The position numbers and the translations under genes were made by a program. From Chloroflexota bacterium (GTDB lineage: Bacteria; Chloroflexota; Anaerolineae; 4572-78; J111), in contig BOKF01000004.1 of the NCBI GenBank assembly GCA_016860845.1, forward strand, positions 248,001 to 312,000: 64,000 bases of DNA, given 5' to 3'. Below, piece by piece: positions 44,270 through 52,204 of this stretch (the stretch's first letter is position 1; the number at the start of each line of letters is the position of its first letter). The notes below the pieces were generated by a model. The model was not told the origin of the DNA, did no database searches, and saw only the letters and a program-made list of their open reading frames with translations.

Positions 44270-45100
44270 ATGACGACCACGTTTGTTCAGAGAACCGTTA
44301 TTTTCTCGGTGCTGACCGTGCTGGCCCTGGGCGCCATCGCCCTGACCGGCTGGTGGCACCCCAATGCGCCCGACGTCGCCATGCAGGTTTACCTGCCGGC
44401 CATCACCCTGCCCACGGTGATTGTCGCCGGGTTGGTCGACGGAATCAATCCCTGCGCCTTCACCGTGCTGCTGTTATTCATAACGGCCATGCTGGCGACC
44501 TTGCAGGCGGGGCCAGCCGCCTCGACCAGCGTGAATACCATCCGCCGGCGCATTTTGGGGATGGGCTCCATTTACATCGCCGCTATCTTTCTGACCTACC
44601 TGGCCCTGGGAATCGGCCTCCTCCAGTCCATGGACTTTTTCACCCGCCAGCACCTCCCGGCCCGCGTGGGAGCGCTGTTGGCGATCCTGTTTGGCCTGTG
44701 GATGGTAAAAGATTTCTTCCTGCCGGAGTGGGGTTGGCGCTTGCAGGCTCCGGGTAAGGTGGCCGACATTGCTCGGCAATCGGCGCGCCGGGCGACGATA
44801 CCGGCGTTAGTCGTGGGTGGTTTTCTCATCGGGCTATGCACCGTGCCGTGCAGCGGAGCCGTTTACCTGGCCGTGCTGAGCCTGCTGGCGTTGCAGCCGA
44901 CCGCCTTGCTCGGCTACAGTTATCTGGTGCTGTACAATGTCATCTTTATCCTGCCCCTGGTAGTGATCTTGTTCGCGGCCTCGACCCGGCACACGCTCAA
45001 CCGCCTGGCTCACTGGAACCTGCATCATAAAGAGTGGGTCCGACTGGTTCTCGGAGGTGGTGTAGTTCTGATGGGCTTGTTGATCCTGGCTACTGTCTGA
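44270..45100 (+). CDS. CcdA/DsbD-type transmembrane thiol transporter
   Basis: A 276-residue protein with about seven helices and the CcdA Cys pair: DGINPCAFTVLLL in one helix and GLCTVPCSGAVYL in another. CcdA carries reducing power from cytoplasmic thioredoxin to outside thiol proteins such as TlpA, CcmH or the cupredoxin upstream. It is embedded in an operon with 43808 and 45108. A second CcdA-like gene is at 55884. Confidence 0.9.
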   Translation: MTTTFVQRTVIFSVLTVLALGAIALTGWWHPNAPDVAMQVYLPAITLPTVIVAGLVDGINPCAFTVLLLFITAMLATLQAGPAASTSVNTIRRRILGMGSIYIAAIFLTYLALGIGLLQSMDFFTRQHLPARVGALLAILFGLWMVKDFFLPEWGWRLQAPGKVADIARQSARRATIPALVVGGFLIGLCTVPCSGAVYLAVLSLLALQPTALLGYSYLVLYNVIFILPLVVILFAASTRHTLNRLAHWNLHHKEWVRLVLGGGVVLMGLLILATV

Positions 45101-45107
45101 GGGCATC

Positions 45108-45842
45108 GTGAATGAATTGATCCAGAGCCGTCCAGCAAAGGTTCGTTTTAACCGCAGCCTGGTCTTGTGGGCTGATCAAGGCATTTTGTGGCTGGCCCAG
45201 CACTGGTTGGCTGTGTTTAATGGGTTCTTTACCCTTTATGTTGGGTTGGCCTTTCTCGCCCCGGTATTGTTGGCTTACGGTAGCGCCAATATAGCTAATG
45301 TGATTTACGCTGTCTATCGGCTCGATTGCCACCAACTCCCCTCACGCTCTTACTTTTTGGCCGGGGAGCAGGTGGCTTTCTGCCACCGTCACGTTTCCAT
45401 GTATGGCACGCTGCTGGTGGGGGGCCTTCTGTTTAACTTTGTGCGATCTCGCCTAAAACCTCCGCCTTTGCGGTGGTCCGTATTCTTTCTCGTGCCGATT
45501 GCCGTGGACGGAGGCTTGGGCCTGGCCAGTGAATGGCTCCACTTTATGCCAATGAGCATGGTGTGGGCCATCGGGCTGATTGCAATGGGCATCACCAGTG
45601 CTATCCTGCACAGCCGTCATTATCTGACCTGGCACAGTTATCTCTTTTTCGCCGCTGGGCCGCTTTCATTGCTCTATCTGCAATATTTTGGCCCTTACCA
45701 GAGCAACTGGAACCTGCGCACGATCACCGGGATTATCTTTGGCGTGGGGATGATTTGGTATGGCTACCCTCACCTGGAAGCGTATTTCGGTAAGGTCCAA
45801 TACAAAGTGATCCTGAAACTGAGTAGAGCATCTCTGGCCTGA
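45108..45842 (+). CDS. DUF2085 membrane protein
   Basis: A 244-residue protein with about six membrane helices and the DUF2085 signature (YRLDCHQLPSRSYFLAGEQVAFCHRHVSMYG), with Cys and His near the membrane surface. The function is unknown; the family is often near copper and cytochrome genes. It starts with GTG, 7 bp after the CcdA stop. Confidence 0.85.
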   Translation: MNELIQSRPAKVRFNRSLVLWADQGILWLAQHWLAVFNGFFTLYVGLAFLAPVLLAYGSANIANVIYAVYRLDCHQLPSRSYFLAGEQVAFCHRHVSMYGTLLVGGLLFNFVRSRLKPPPLRWSVFFLVPIAVDGGLGLASEWLHFMPMSMVWAIGLIAMGITSAILHSRHYLTWHSYLFFAAGPLSLLYLQYFGPYQSNWNLRTITGIIFGVGMIWYGYPHLEAYFGKVQYKVILKLSRASLA

Positions 45843-45998
45843 TCTATCGGGGCGGAAGTAACCCAACAGTTTGTAGGAGCGACTTGAGCCATCGGCTCCT
45901 CAGAGCAGTCGCTTAACCGGCTAAAGCGAAGTCATCACGCCTAGCTGGAGAGCTATCTATGCCCTTAGTCTCCCAGGGCAAACGCGAGGTTTATCCGT

Positions 45999-46751
45999 AT
46001 GAGTCTTTCTAATCTCAACACCAAAACAGCGCCGGCTTCTCCTACGGCGCAGCCCGGCCCGGCGTGGGCCGCCCGAATTAATAACGGCTTTGCTCAGCAC
46101 TGGCTGCTAACATTTAATACCGCCTGGGGCATTTTTGTGACCCTACCCTGGTTGGCTCCCCTTTTGATGGCGATGGGATGGACCTGGCCCGGCCGAGCGA
46201 TCTACTTTATCTACAGCTTCTTTTGCCACCAGTTGCCGGAGCGATCCTGGTTTTTATTTGGCCCAGTCTTCAGCTACACCCCCGCCCAAATTGCCCAGGC
46301 TTGGGGTCTGACCTTGCCTGAAATCAGTAACGAGTTAATTCGTCGCCAATTTGCCGGCACGCCCGAATTGGGTTGGAAGATTGCTTGGTCGGATCGGATG
46401 GTGGCGCTATTTACCAGCATTTTTCTGTTTGGGCTGCTCTACGCCCTCTTGCGGCAGCGAGGCATCCGCCAGCAAGGGATTTCAGCCTGGCTTTTACTCC
46501 TCTTCATTCTGCCCCTGGCGGTTGACGGCACAACGCACCTCATTAATGATGTCCTACGGTTGGACTTTCGAGATGCCAATCAGTGGGCGGTAATGCTCAC
46601 GGGGGGTATTTTTCCGGCGAATTTCTACACAGGCGACATGTTGGGTTCGCTGAATTCTATCTTGCGGATCGTCAGCGGCGTCCTCTTTGGCTTTGGGATT
46701 GTCGGCTTTTTGTGGCCGCTAATGGATCGAGAATTTTCACCCCGCGGATAG
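45999..46751 (+). CDS. DUF2085 membrane protein, second copy
   Basis: A 250-residue protein, distant paralogue of 45108. About five membrane helices, with FFCHQLPERSWFLFGP as the family motif; the second Cys-His block (FCHRH) is missing. A 156-bp gap from the first copy contains an AGCGACT/AGTCGCT stem, possibly a weak terminator. The function is unknown. Confidence 0.83.
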   Translation: MSLSNLNTKTAPASPTAQPGPAWAARINNGFAQHWLLTFNTAWGIFVTLPWLAPLLMAMGWTWPGRAIYFIYSFFCHQLPERSWFLFGPVFSYTPAQIAQAWGLTLPEISNELIRRQFAGTPELGWKIAWSDRMVALFTSIFLFGLLYALLRQRGIRQQGISAWLLLLFILPLAVDGTTHLINDVLRLDFRDANQWAVMLTGGIFPANFYTGDMLGSLNSILRIVSGVLFGFGIVGFLWPLMDREFSPRG

Positions 46752-46839
46752 ACTCGCTCGAGTGATTTATCTGGCTATTCTGAGTTTGCTGGCACTAACC
46801 CGTTTGGCTCTCTGGAATTGGGTTAATCCAAAGGGACAG

Positions 46840-47679
46840 TTAACTTCCTGAGCCAACCAGTTCCTCCACCCGGTGGGCCCGGAAGAGCCAGTCACCTCGC
46901 CAGGCGATGAACTCTTCCAATCGTCTTAACAGAACCGCATCATTTGTTAAGCGGTAAAAGGTCAGATCGCCCGCGCATTGGCGCTGAACTAGCGCCAATC
47001 CTTCCAGGTTTTCCAGGGCCCCGGTGACTTCAAGCTCATCATACCCCACCTGGCTGGCCCAGTCGGCGGCAGTCATCGCTGTCCGGCGTTTCGTCCACAA
47101 CTGCACCAGCAGTTCCCGCTCCACCGCCGCCTTGAGCAACTTAATGGCTAACGCCGCCACGTCGAGCGGTAAGTCCCCCAGTAAATCTTCGCCGGGTACT
47201 TCTTGCTGAGCTATGAGGCGTAACCCTTCATCCAATTGCCTCTGGGGCGGGGGCCCGGAAAAGCATGCGACCAGGGTCAAGGCTCCCTGCTTGAAAAAGT
47301 AGATGACCGGACCAGCGGGCAGCTTAAGCTGGTGCAGTCCGGCGGTCTGGGTGGCACCCTGGAATGAAGCGAGAATGGGGTCCAACACCGCCTCTTCCAG
47401 CCGGAAGTTGCCCTGGTGATGCAGGGGCAGCCCTCGCTCATCATAAATCGTTAGCGATAATAGTTCGGAGGGGCGGTGGAGGCGGAGAATAATGAAAATA
47501 GCTCCCAGCAGAAGCAGGGCATACCAGGAGTGGCCGAGAAAGGTGATGAAGCCAGCGAGGGTCAAGGGGTGGGTCTCCAGGTACCAGAACAGCGAGTCCA
47601 GCAACCAGCCGGTGAGAGCTAGAATAGCAATGGCCGTCCAGGTATTCACCTGGCTGAGATAGGTTCTGATGCGCTTCAT
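46840..47679 (-). CDS. Membrane protein with C-terminal winged-helix domain
   Basis: A 279-residue protein: two N-terminal helices (about 14-36 and 43-65), a roadblock/profilin-like alpha/beta middle (LTIYDERGLPLHHQGNF, then GPVIYFFKQGALTLVACFSG, about 75-150) and a C-terminal winged-helix domain (about 195-270: WASQVGYDELEVTGALENLEGLALVQRQ). It could be a membrane-tethered regulator. It shares an intergenic region, now split by an IS, with the gene at 48697. Confidence 0.78.
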   Translation of the reverse strand: MKRIRTYLSQVNTWTAIAILALTGWLLDSLFWYLETHPLTLAGFITFLGHSWYALLLLGAIFIILRLHRPSELLSLTIYDERGLPLHHQGNFRLEEAVLDPILASFQGATQTAGLHQLKLPAGPVIYFFKQGALTLVACFSGPPPQRQLDEGLRLIAQQEVPGEDLLGDLPLDVAALAIKLLKAAVERELLVQLWTKRRTAMTAADWASQVGYDELEVTGALENLEGLALVQRQCAGDLTFYRLTNDAVLLRRLEEFIAWRGDWLFRAHRVEELVGSGS

Positions 47680-47715
47680 TTTGTCCCTCTCATCTTTAAT
47701 TCAGCAGTTCCAAAA

Positions 47716-47759
47716 TTGCATCTGGACTAGTTTTCAATACAATCTTACAGGCTGTCAGA
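47716..47759 (+). promoter_or_regulatory. Promoter with TCTTAC-N5-GTAAGA operator, cut off by the IS
   Basis: TTGCAT (47716-47721), 16 bp, TACAAT (47738-47743), overlapped by ATCTTAC-aggct-GTCAGAT. It points right, at the His-rich gene 48697, but the IS982 copy at 47783 now lies between. On the minus strand the same operator lies upstream of 47679. Confidence 0.6.
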
Positions 47760-47777
47760 TAGAACACATCTAAATTT

Positions 47778-47782
47778 TACTA
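47778..47782. repeat. Target site duplication, left (TACTA)
   Basis: The 5 bp TACTA directly before the left inverted repeat of the IS recur after the right one at 48674-48678, showing a clean, recent-looking transposition. Confidence 0.75.
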
Positions 47783-48673
47783 ACCTTTGGTGCTAGTTTA
47801 TAAGCTAAACTCAGCAATGGACATGGGGACAAAACCAGTCTCGTCCGGTTCAAACCCGTGCCATTGTACCAGAATATTGAATAAGGCCATCAAGTAGCCC
47901 AAGCGGCTCTTGAAATATTCCCAATTCTTGTGGCCCATGCGTTTGCTCTGGCAGATGTAGGTCAACATGGATAACACCGTTTCGACCACCATCCGTACAT
48001 TCCACTCGCCACGTTGACAGAGCCGCAAGTTAGCCGGGTGCCAATCGACTTTACGAAAGCCGGCATCAGCGAAAATGACCATAATTTCATTGAACTGCTC
48101 GACCAACGGCTGAAAGGCCGTGCCATCATGGACATTGGCTGTATCACAATCCCAGGCGACCACCAGTCCGAGGTGGTTCAGGACAAAACACAGCTTCCCG
48201 CCGACGATCCAACGGGTATTGGACTTGCCCTTTTTGCCAATTTGGGTGGGGCTACGGTCCTCCCGCCGAGGATGGATCAGTTCAACCCCATAGCTGTCAA
48301 TCACGCCCAACACAGAGGGGTCAGCCATAAACAGCTCCACCCAGTGACGGTGGCTATTGAACAGCCGAAACAGACGGCTCCGATCAGGCAGATGGGGGAA
48401 CAAATTGCGATAATCCCGATTAAGCCAGCGCCAAAAGGCGCGTTGGCCCCGTCCTTTCAAGGCAAACAGCAAGGCCAGGGTTACGACCTCGCTCGGATAC
48501 AGACGAGCTTGACTATGTTTGTTAATGACGCCGAGGTGGTCATCTACTCGGCAGAACAGTTCTGTGATAAAATCAACGGTAGTCATGAGATGGCTCTCCT
48601 TCTCTTAATGTTTTGGCGAACTTAAGAGTAGTTTAGACCATCTCATGGCTTTTTTTCAACTAGCACCAAAGGT
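47783..48673 (-). mobile_element. IS982-family insertion sequence
   Basis: An 891-bp element with 16-bp perfect terminal inverted repeats (ACCTTTGGTGCTAGTT and its complement at 48658-48673), one transposase gene on the minus strand and a 5-bp target duplication. It inserted between an operator-controlled promoter and the start of the gene at 48697. Confidence 0.92.
47798..48586 (-). CDS. IS982-family transposase
   Basis: A 262-residue DDE transposase. N-terminal helical DNA-binding part, then catalytic-core blocks: VLGVIDSYGVELIH (first Asp), WDCDTANVHDGTA and VIFADAGFRKVDW (second Asp), with the acidic third position in RMVVETVLSML. It is full length and undamaged, so the element may still move. 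Its stop codon lies at the inner edge of the left inverted repeat. Confidence 0.95.
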   Translation of the reverse strand: MTTVDFITELFCRVDDHLGVINKHSQARLYPSEVVTLALLFALKGRGQRAFWRWLNRDYRNLFPHLPDRSRLFRLFNSHRHWVELFMADPSVLGVIDSYGVELIHPRREDRSPTQIGKKGKSNTRWIVGGKLCFVLNHLGLVVAWDCDTANVHDGTAFQPLVEQFNEIMVIFADAGFRKVDWHPANLRLCQRGEWNVRMVVETVLSMLTYICQSKRMGHKNWEYFKSRLGYLMALFNILVQWHGFEPDETGFVPMSIAEFSL

Positions 48674-48696
48674 TACTAGCATAAGGGGGTAACTCA

Positions 48697-48954
48697 ATGA
48701 AACAATTGTTTGTGGTATTGATGTTAGTAATGGTGGTGTCGCTCAGCACAGCTACAGCTGCTTGGGCCGACCACGGTAAGCCGCCTATTAGGGGATGCCC
48801 AAAATCTTTTGACTTGCACGATATCCATCATCACAATGACGATCACGAGCATCGGCATATTGGCTCAGACGCCGATCGTAACGGGGATGGATGGCTCTGT
48901 GTCAAAGATCTTGGCGATAAACATCTCCATATTGATAATAACAAACCGAAATAG
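48697..48954 (+). CDS. Small secreted His-rich protein
   Basis: An 85-residue protein with signal peptide (cut near AAWA-DH) and a mature part rich in His and Asp (DIHHHNDDHEHRH) plus an EF-hand-like DADRNGDGWLC. Two Cys may form a disulfide. It probably binds Zn, Cu or Ca outside the cell. Its natural promoter at 47716 is now 950 bp away because of the IS. A terminator follows at 48986. Confidence 0.8.
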   Translation: MKQLFVVLMLVMVVSLSTATAAWADHGKPPIRGCPKSFDLHDIHHHNDDHEHRHIGSDADRNGDGWLCVKDLGDKHLHIDNNKPK

Positions 48955-48985
48955 TCGTAAGAACTGTACTCTAAAATAAGCCAGA

Positions 48986-49025
48986 GGGGCCAGCCGTACG
49001 ATTGCGGCTGGCCCCCTGTTTTTTT
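48986..49025 (+). terminator. Rho-independent terminator
   Basis: GGGGCCAGCCG, 8-nt loop, CGGCTGGCCCC (11-bp stem), then CTG and seven T. It ends the His-rich gene. Confidence 0.92.
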
Positions 49026-49054
49026 ACCACGCTCCATTCGGCCCTAAGACCCAC

Positions 49055-49291
49055 TTATGTGCCCGGCTTCTCCTTGGTCAAATGGGATGTTGCCTCTGGT
49101 GAGGCTGCCCCACCATGCTCGTGACCGCCCATGAAGAACATCATCCCGAAATGAAGCAACGGGCAGAGCAAGGCCACTCCGACCAGCACGACACTGTTGG
49201 CCGGGATGCCAAAAATAAAAATGGCGCTCAGCGCAGCTACCGGGATGAGGCAGCACAGAAGCATGAGCCATAAGTGACGAGTGTGTTTCAT
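49055..49291 (-). CDS. Small His/Met-tailed membrane protein (DUF2933-like)
   Basis: A 78-residue protein with two membrane helices (about 7-29 and 33-55) and the block LLCPLLHFGMMFFMGGHEHGG, similar to the LLLLCPLLHLFMHGGH of 16828. The His/Met tail suits copper. It has its own palindrome-array promoter directly upstream (49350-49414). Confidence 0.8.
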   Translation of the reverse strand: MKHTRHLWLMLLCCLIPVAALSAIFIFGIPANSVVLVGVALLCPLLHFGMMFFMGGHEHGGAASPEATSHLTKEKPGT

Positions 49292-49349
49292 TTGATAAAC
49301 CTCTCAAACAAAGTGGATTTTGAAGGACTTACTCTTTGAACTTGTGCTA

Positions 49350-49414
49350 AGCATAACGAACTTGATGAGAGTTTACCAGCGCCAGTCGGCCTGTAGAGAT
49401 ACAGGCAATATGGC
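49350..49414 (-). promoter_or_regulatory. Palindrome-array promoter before 49291
   Basis: Read leftward: GCCATATTGC (49414-49405), 14 bp, GCCGACTGGC (49390-49381), GC, -35 TGGTAA, 17 bp, -10 TATGCT (49355-49350). Confidence 0.72.
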
Positions 49415-49436
49415 CTGTTCTGACTTAAGAGGTGGC

Positions 49437-49688
49437 TCAAACGTCGAGTTCGCGGCGCATTTCTTCGTATTCCGCCTTGGTGATCTCACCCCGAGCATAG
49501 CGCTCTTTGAGGATACTCAGAGCGCTATCTGGCCGGGACGAGTCGTTTGAACCCGATGGCCGGACACTCGAACCAGAAATGGCCCGAATAACAAAGACTG
49601 CCAGCAATATGAGACCGCCCCAAAAGGCGATCATCATCAAGCTACCAAAGATCATCCAGCCCCAGCCAAATTCGTGTCCCCACCACAT
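49437..49688 (-). CDS. Small SHOCT-domain membrane protein
   Basis: An 83-residue protein: Trp/Gly-rich N-terminus (MWWGHEFGWGWM), one membrane helix (about 13-36), a Ser-rich linker and a C-terminal SHOCT motif (ALSILKERYARGEITKAEYEEMRREL). It is the third SHOCT paralogue in the window, after 522 and 801. The start follows AAGGAGAAAG on the minus strand. Confidence 0.85.
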   Translation of the reverse strand: MWWGHEFGWGWMIFGSLMMIAFWGGLILLAVFVIRAISGSSVRPSGSNDSSRPDSALSILKERYARGEITKAEYEEMRRELDV

Positions 49689-49942
49689 TGATCTTTCTCC
49701 TTATTTCAGGACTGCAGTTGCTTTTTCAATCGCTTCTTCGTAGGGAACGTTTAAAGTTGTTCGAAAGCCGTAATGGGCGGTCCCTGTTTTTCTTCCGGTA
49801 ACAACTTTGTAGCAAACCATCTTGAGTACCTACAACTTAAGAGTACGAACACCTACACTTTGGATGCAGATGTCCGCACTCCTCAAAATTTATTTTTTAA
49901 GGCTCAAAACAGATGAGTGGGAAAATGTTAATGTGATGCAGG

Positions 49943-50770
49943 TTACGGCGTTGGGGTGACCAGTGATTCGGCGCTCTGTTCTGCCAACTCCTGGCGAATG
50001 CGCTCCATTTCACTAATCTCCTGTTGCTGCTCCTCGATAATATTTCGCGCCATATCTTTGATCTCCTGGTGCGTGGCTTGCTGCTCGGCCATCGTCGCCG
50101 CTTCAATGGCCATCTGGTGGTGCTGCGTCATCGCCTCAATAAACGTCGCGTCAATCGGTTTGGGGGCATTGCGCACCCGCTCGATATCCGTTGTCATATC
50201 CATCGTCATCATATCTCCTTCATGCCCCATCCCCGCCATACCGGGCAGCATCGGCATTTGGGTCATGGGCGGTGTCTCGCTGCTGCCGTACCATTCCTGC
50301 CGCCACTGGCGCAATTGATCAATTTCGGCCTGCTGGGATTGGATCATAGACTCGGCCATCTGCTTGAGTTCCGGATTCTCTCCCTGCTGCTGCTCCACCC
50401 GAGCCATCTCAATGGCGCTTTGATGGTGCGGCACCATCATATCAATGAACATCTGATCAAATTCCCCGCCCGCCATCTGGCCATCCCCCATCATCTCACC
50501 CGAGTCGGTCTCTGAGGTAGCCGGAGCGTTGCCCGGTTCACTCTCATTCGTTGTTGGTTCTGTTGTCGGCATGGCCACCACCGTCGCTTCCATTGGGGGG
50601 GCATTGCTTTCCGGCGTTTCGCCAGAGGTCTCCACGGGAATCGAATTAGCTGCACCCGGGGCTTGCGATGTATCACCCGATTGGCTGGCCGCCGCACAAG
50701 CAGCTAAGATCAAGACTGTTAAAGCCATCATCATTACAAGCATCAGTTGATTTCGCTTTGAATGTTTCAT
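49943..50770 (-). CDS. DUF305 lipoprotein, copper-linked
   Basis: A 275-residue lipoprotein (lipobox ILAAC). After a Ser/Thr/Pro-rich spacer two DUF305 units follow, each with the MMxxHHQxAIEMA-type motif (FIDMMVPHHQSAIEMARV and FIEAMTQHHQMAIEAATM) and a Met-rich link between them (MTQMPMLPGMAGMGHEGDMMTMDM). DUF305 proteins are four-helix, His/Met-rich and often linked to copper. An operator of the TCTTAC class lies upstream at 50879. Confidence 0.92.
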   Translation of the reverse strand: MKHSKRNQLMLVMMMALTVLILAACAAASQSGDTSQAPGAANSIPVETSGETPESNAPPMEATVVAMPTTEPTTNESEPGNAPATSETDSGEMMGDGQMAGGEFDQMFIDMMVPHHQSAIEMARVEQQQGENPELKQMAESMIQSQQAEIDQLRQWRQEWYGSSETPPMTQMPMLPGMAGMGHEGDMMTMDMTTDIERVRNAPKPIDATFIEAMTQHHQMAIEAATMAEQQATHQEIKDMARNIIEEQQQEISEMERIRQELAEQSAESLVTPTP

Positions 50771-50878
50771 TTTTTTCTAGCTCCTACTTCCTTTTTTTGC
50801 CTTTCGACTTTTTTAATATCTTACTTCAAAAAACACAAACTTTTTGCTCACCTTCCTTCTGAATTTTCACAAGATTAT

Positions 50879-50895
50879 TCTTACCTAGAGTAAGA
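50879..50895 (-). promoter_or_regulatory. Operator, TCTTAC-N5-GTAAGA class (exact)
   Basis: TCTTAC-ctaga-GTAAGA, an exact consensus match, 109 bp before the DUF305 start. No good -35/-10 pair could be assigned. The rest of 50771-51026 is AT-rich with no gene seen. Confidence 0.6.
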
Positions 50896-51026
50896 TAACC
50901 TTCATAGTAACAGCCCCTCTCGCCTATACTCACACGGGTGATTCGGGCACAGCAAGAGGGCTAACTTTCTGCTCATTCTTTTCACCGACTGGGTTACTTC
51001 TCTTTAAAATAAACCGACTATCTACC

Positions 51027-51113
51027 GTCACATGGCGTGTCCCTCCCCCGCTAAATAGCCTGGATAGGACACGCCATTCGACGCTGTCACTGAAAGCCAA
51101 ATCCGGTTAGACT
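51027..51113 (+). promoter_or_regulatory. Palindrome-array promoter, three sites, 13-bp spacing
   Basis: GTCACATGGC (51027), 13 bp, GCTAAATAGC (51050), 13 bp, GCCATTCGAC (51073), GC, -35 TGTCAC, 17 bp, -10 TAGACT (51108-51113). It aligns along its length with the array at 5203, as do the genes they drive. Confidence 0.72.
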
Positions 51114-51132
51114 ACAGTTAAAGGTGAACGCT

Positions 51133-51507
51133 ATGAATCATACAATTCTGCTTAACACTGACAGCGAAACCGCCGCCCAAACCGTCACGGCTATTCTCGC
51201 CCGCCAGGGCCACCGCGTCCTGCGCAGCTTCGATCTCCGTTCGGCGCTGGTCGCCCATCCTGAGAGGGTCTGCCCCTGCCACGGAACCAGCCCCTGTAAT
51301 TGCCAGTTCGTTGTGCTGCTGGTTTATGGCAGGGCAGCCCGGCCGGTGGTGGTCATCGCTCACGGCCACGATCAGGAGACCAGCTTACAGCTTGTCCCCG
51401 ACCCCCAGGAGAGACCCGATCCCGATCTGGCTGGAGAGGTGATGGCAGCGATCGTGGAGGCGGCATTGAGCGCGGACGTTGCAAGCGAGAATCAGCAACC
51501 TAACTGA
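51133..51507 (+). CDS. Conserved protein with Cys/His cluster, paralogue of 5474
   Basis: A 124-residue protein sharing MN.xILLNTDSETAAQTVTA, the RGLRV/QGHRV...FDLRSALVAHP block and the metal-like cluster C-P-C-H-G-T-S-P-C-N-C-Q followed by FVVLLVYG. Compared with 5474 the N-terminal Cys of the cluster is shifted but Cys-Pro-x-His-Gly-Thr and C.CQ are kept. ATG 51133 is preferred (AAAGGTGA upstream). The function is unknown. It is followed 121 bp later by a YHS protein. Confidence 0.82.
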   Translation: MNHTILLNTDSETAAQTVTAILARQGHRVLRSFDLRSALVAHPERVCPCHGTSPCNCQFVVLLVYGRAARPVVVIAHGHDQETSLQLVPDPQERPDPDLAGEVMAAIVEAALSADVASENQQPN

Positions 51508-51628
51508 CTTGATGCGCGGTATACACACCGCCGAAGACCAGCATCTGCCAGATGAGGCACAAGAGGGAAAAATTCGTAGACCTCTATCCAACCCGGTATA
51601 CTTAATTGACGAAAGGAGGTGACATCCG

Positions 51629-51802
51629 ATGGCCAAAGACCCTGTTTGTGGGATGGAAGTAGATGAGAAGACTGCCGCTGGCAAATCCGAGTACCAGGGG
51701 CAAACCTACTACTTCTGCTCAATCGGCTGCAAGAAAGCATTCGACAAAGAGCCGCAGAAGTACGTGGGCAAGGCACAGGCCCATAGCAGTCAGCACCACT
51801 AG
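51629..51802 (+). CDS. YHS-domain small metal protein
   Basis: A 57-residue protein with a near-perfect ribosome-binding site (AAAGGAGGTGA). It is one YHS domain: DPVCGMEVDEKTAAGKSEY, then TYYFCSIGCKKAFDKEPQKY, where the three Cys (CGM, FCSxGC) bind a soft metal. The tail ends in HSSQHH. YHS domains occur in copper and silver pumps and as free small carriers; a chaperone or buffer role is likely. Confidence 0.9.
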   Translation: MAKDPVCGMEVDEKTAAGKSEYQGQTYYFCSIGCKKAFDKEPQKYVGKAQAHSSQHH

Positions 51803-51887
51803 GCCGTTCGCTTGCTGGGGGCGGTTGGCTTTGGCTCAACCGCCCTTCCATCACTTTAAATGACCATTATCTCCGGCTTTCCTAACC

Positions 51888-51913
51888 AGCCCACTCGCAA
51901 AGGTGGGCTTTTT
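51888..51913 (+). terminator. Rho-independent terminator
   Basis: AGCCCAC, 8-nt loop, GTGGGCT, then T4. A second hairpin, GGGCGGTTG/CAACCGCCC at 51819-51845, precedes it. Together they end the 51133-YHS transcript. Confidence 0.8.
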
Positions 51914-51938
51914 GATTCTGATGTGCCCAACTGGATAG

Positions 51939-52003
51939 GCAATTTTGCCTGCTTTCAGCCAGGCAGATTTGCGCTATCAAAGCCTGGTTCAGTTCTCTAT
52001 ACT
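51939..52003 (+). promoter_or_regulatory. Palindrome-array promoter before the propeller gene
   Basis: GCAATTTTGC (51939), 14 bp, GCAGATTTGC (51963), GC, -35 TATCAA, 17 bp, -10 TATACT (51998-52003). Confidence 0.72.
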
Positions 52004-52099
52004 ATAGAGGAACTCCCGGGACGTTGGAGGACACGCGTTCCCCTAACTTCCATAAATTCGCACCAATTCTGATCATTCGGGTGACATAAAGAAAGGAGA

Positions 52100-52204
52100 A
52101 TGACCCCTACAAAAGTTGAGATTTCCTTCAGTTATCAAATAGCTACAAAATTTGTCGATTGTATTGCGTTGAGCAAGGAGAATAGTCACGATGCAACATC
52201 TTAA
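52100..52204 (+). CDS. Possible small leader ORF (34 aa)
   Basis: ATG directly after AAAGGAGA, reading MTPTKVEISF and ending 14 bases inside the next gene (stop at 52202-52204, next ATG at 52191). It may couple translation. The spacing from the ribosome-binding site is short and no homologue is recognised. Confidence 0.3.
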   Translation: MTPTKVEISFSYQIATKFVDCIALSKENSHDATS

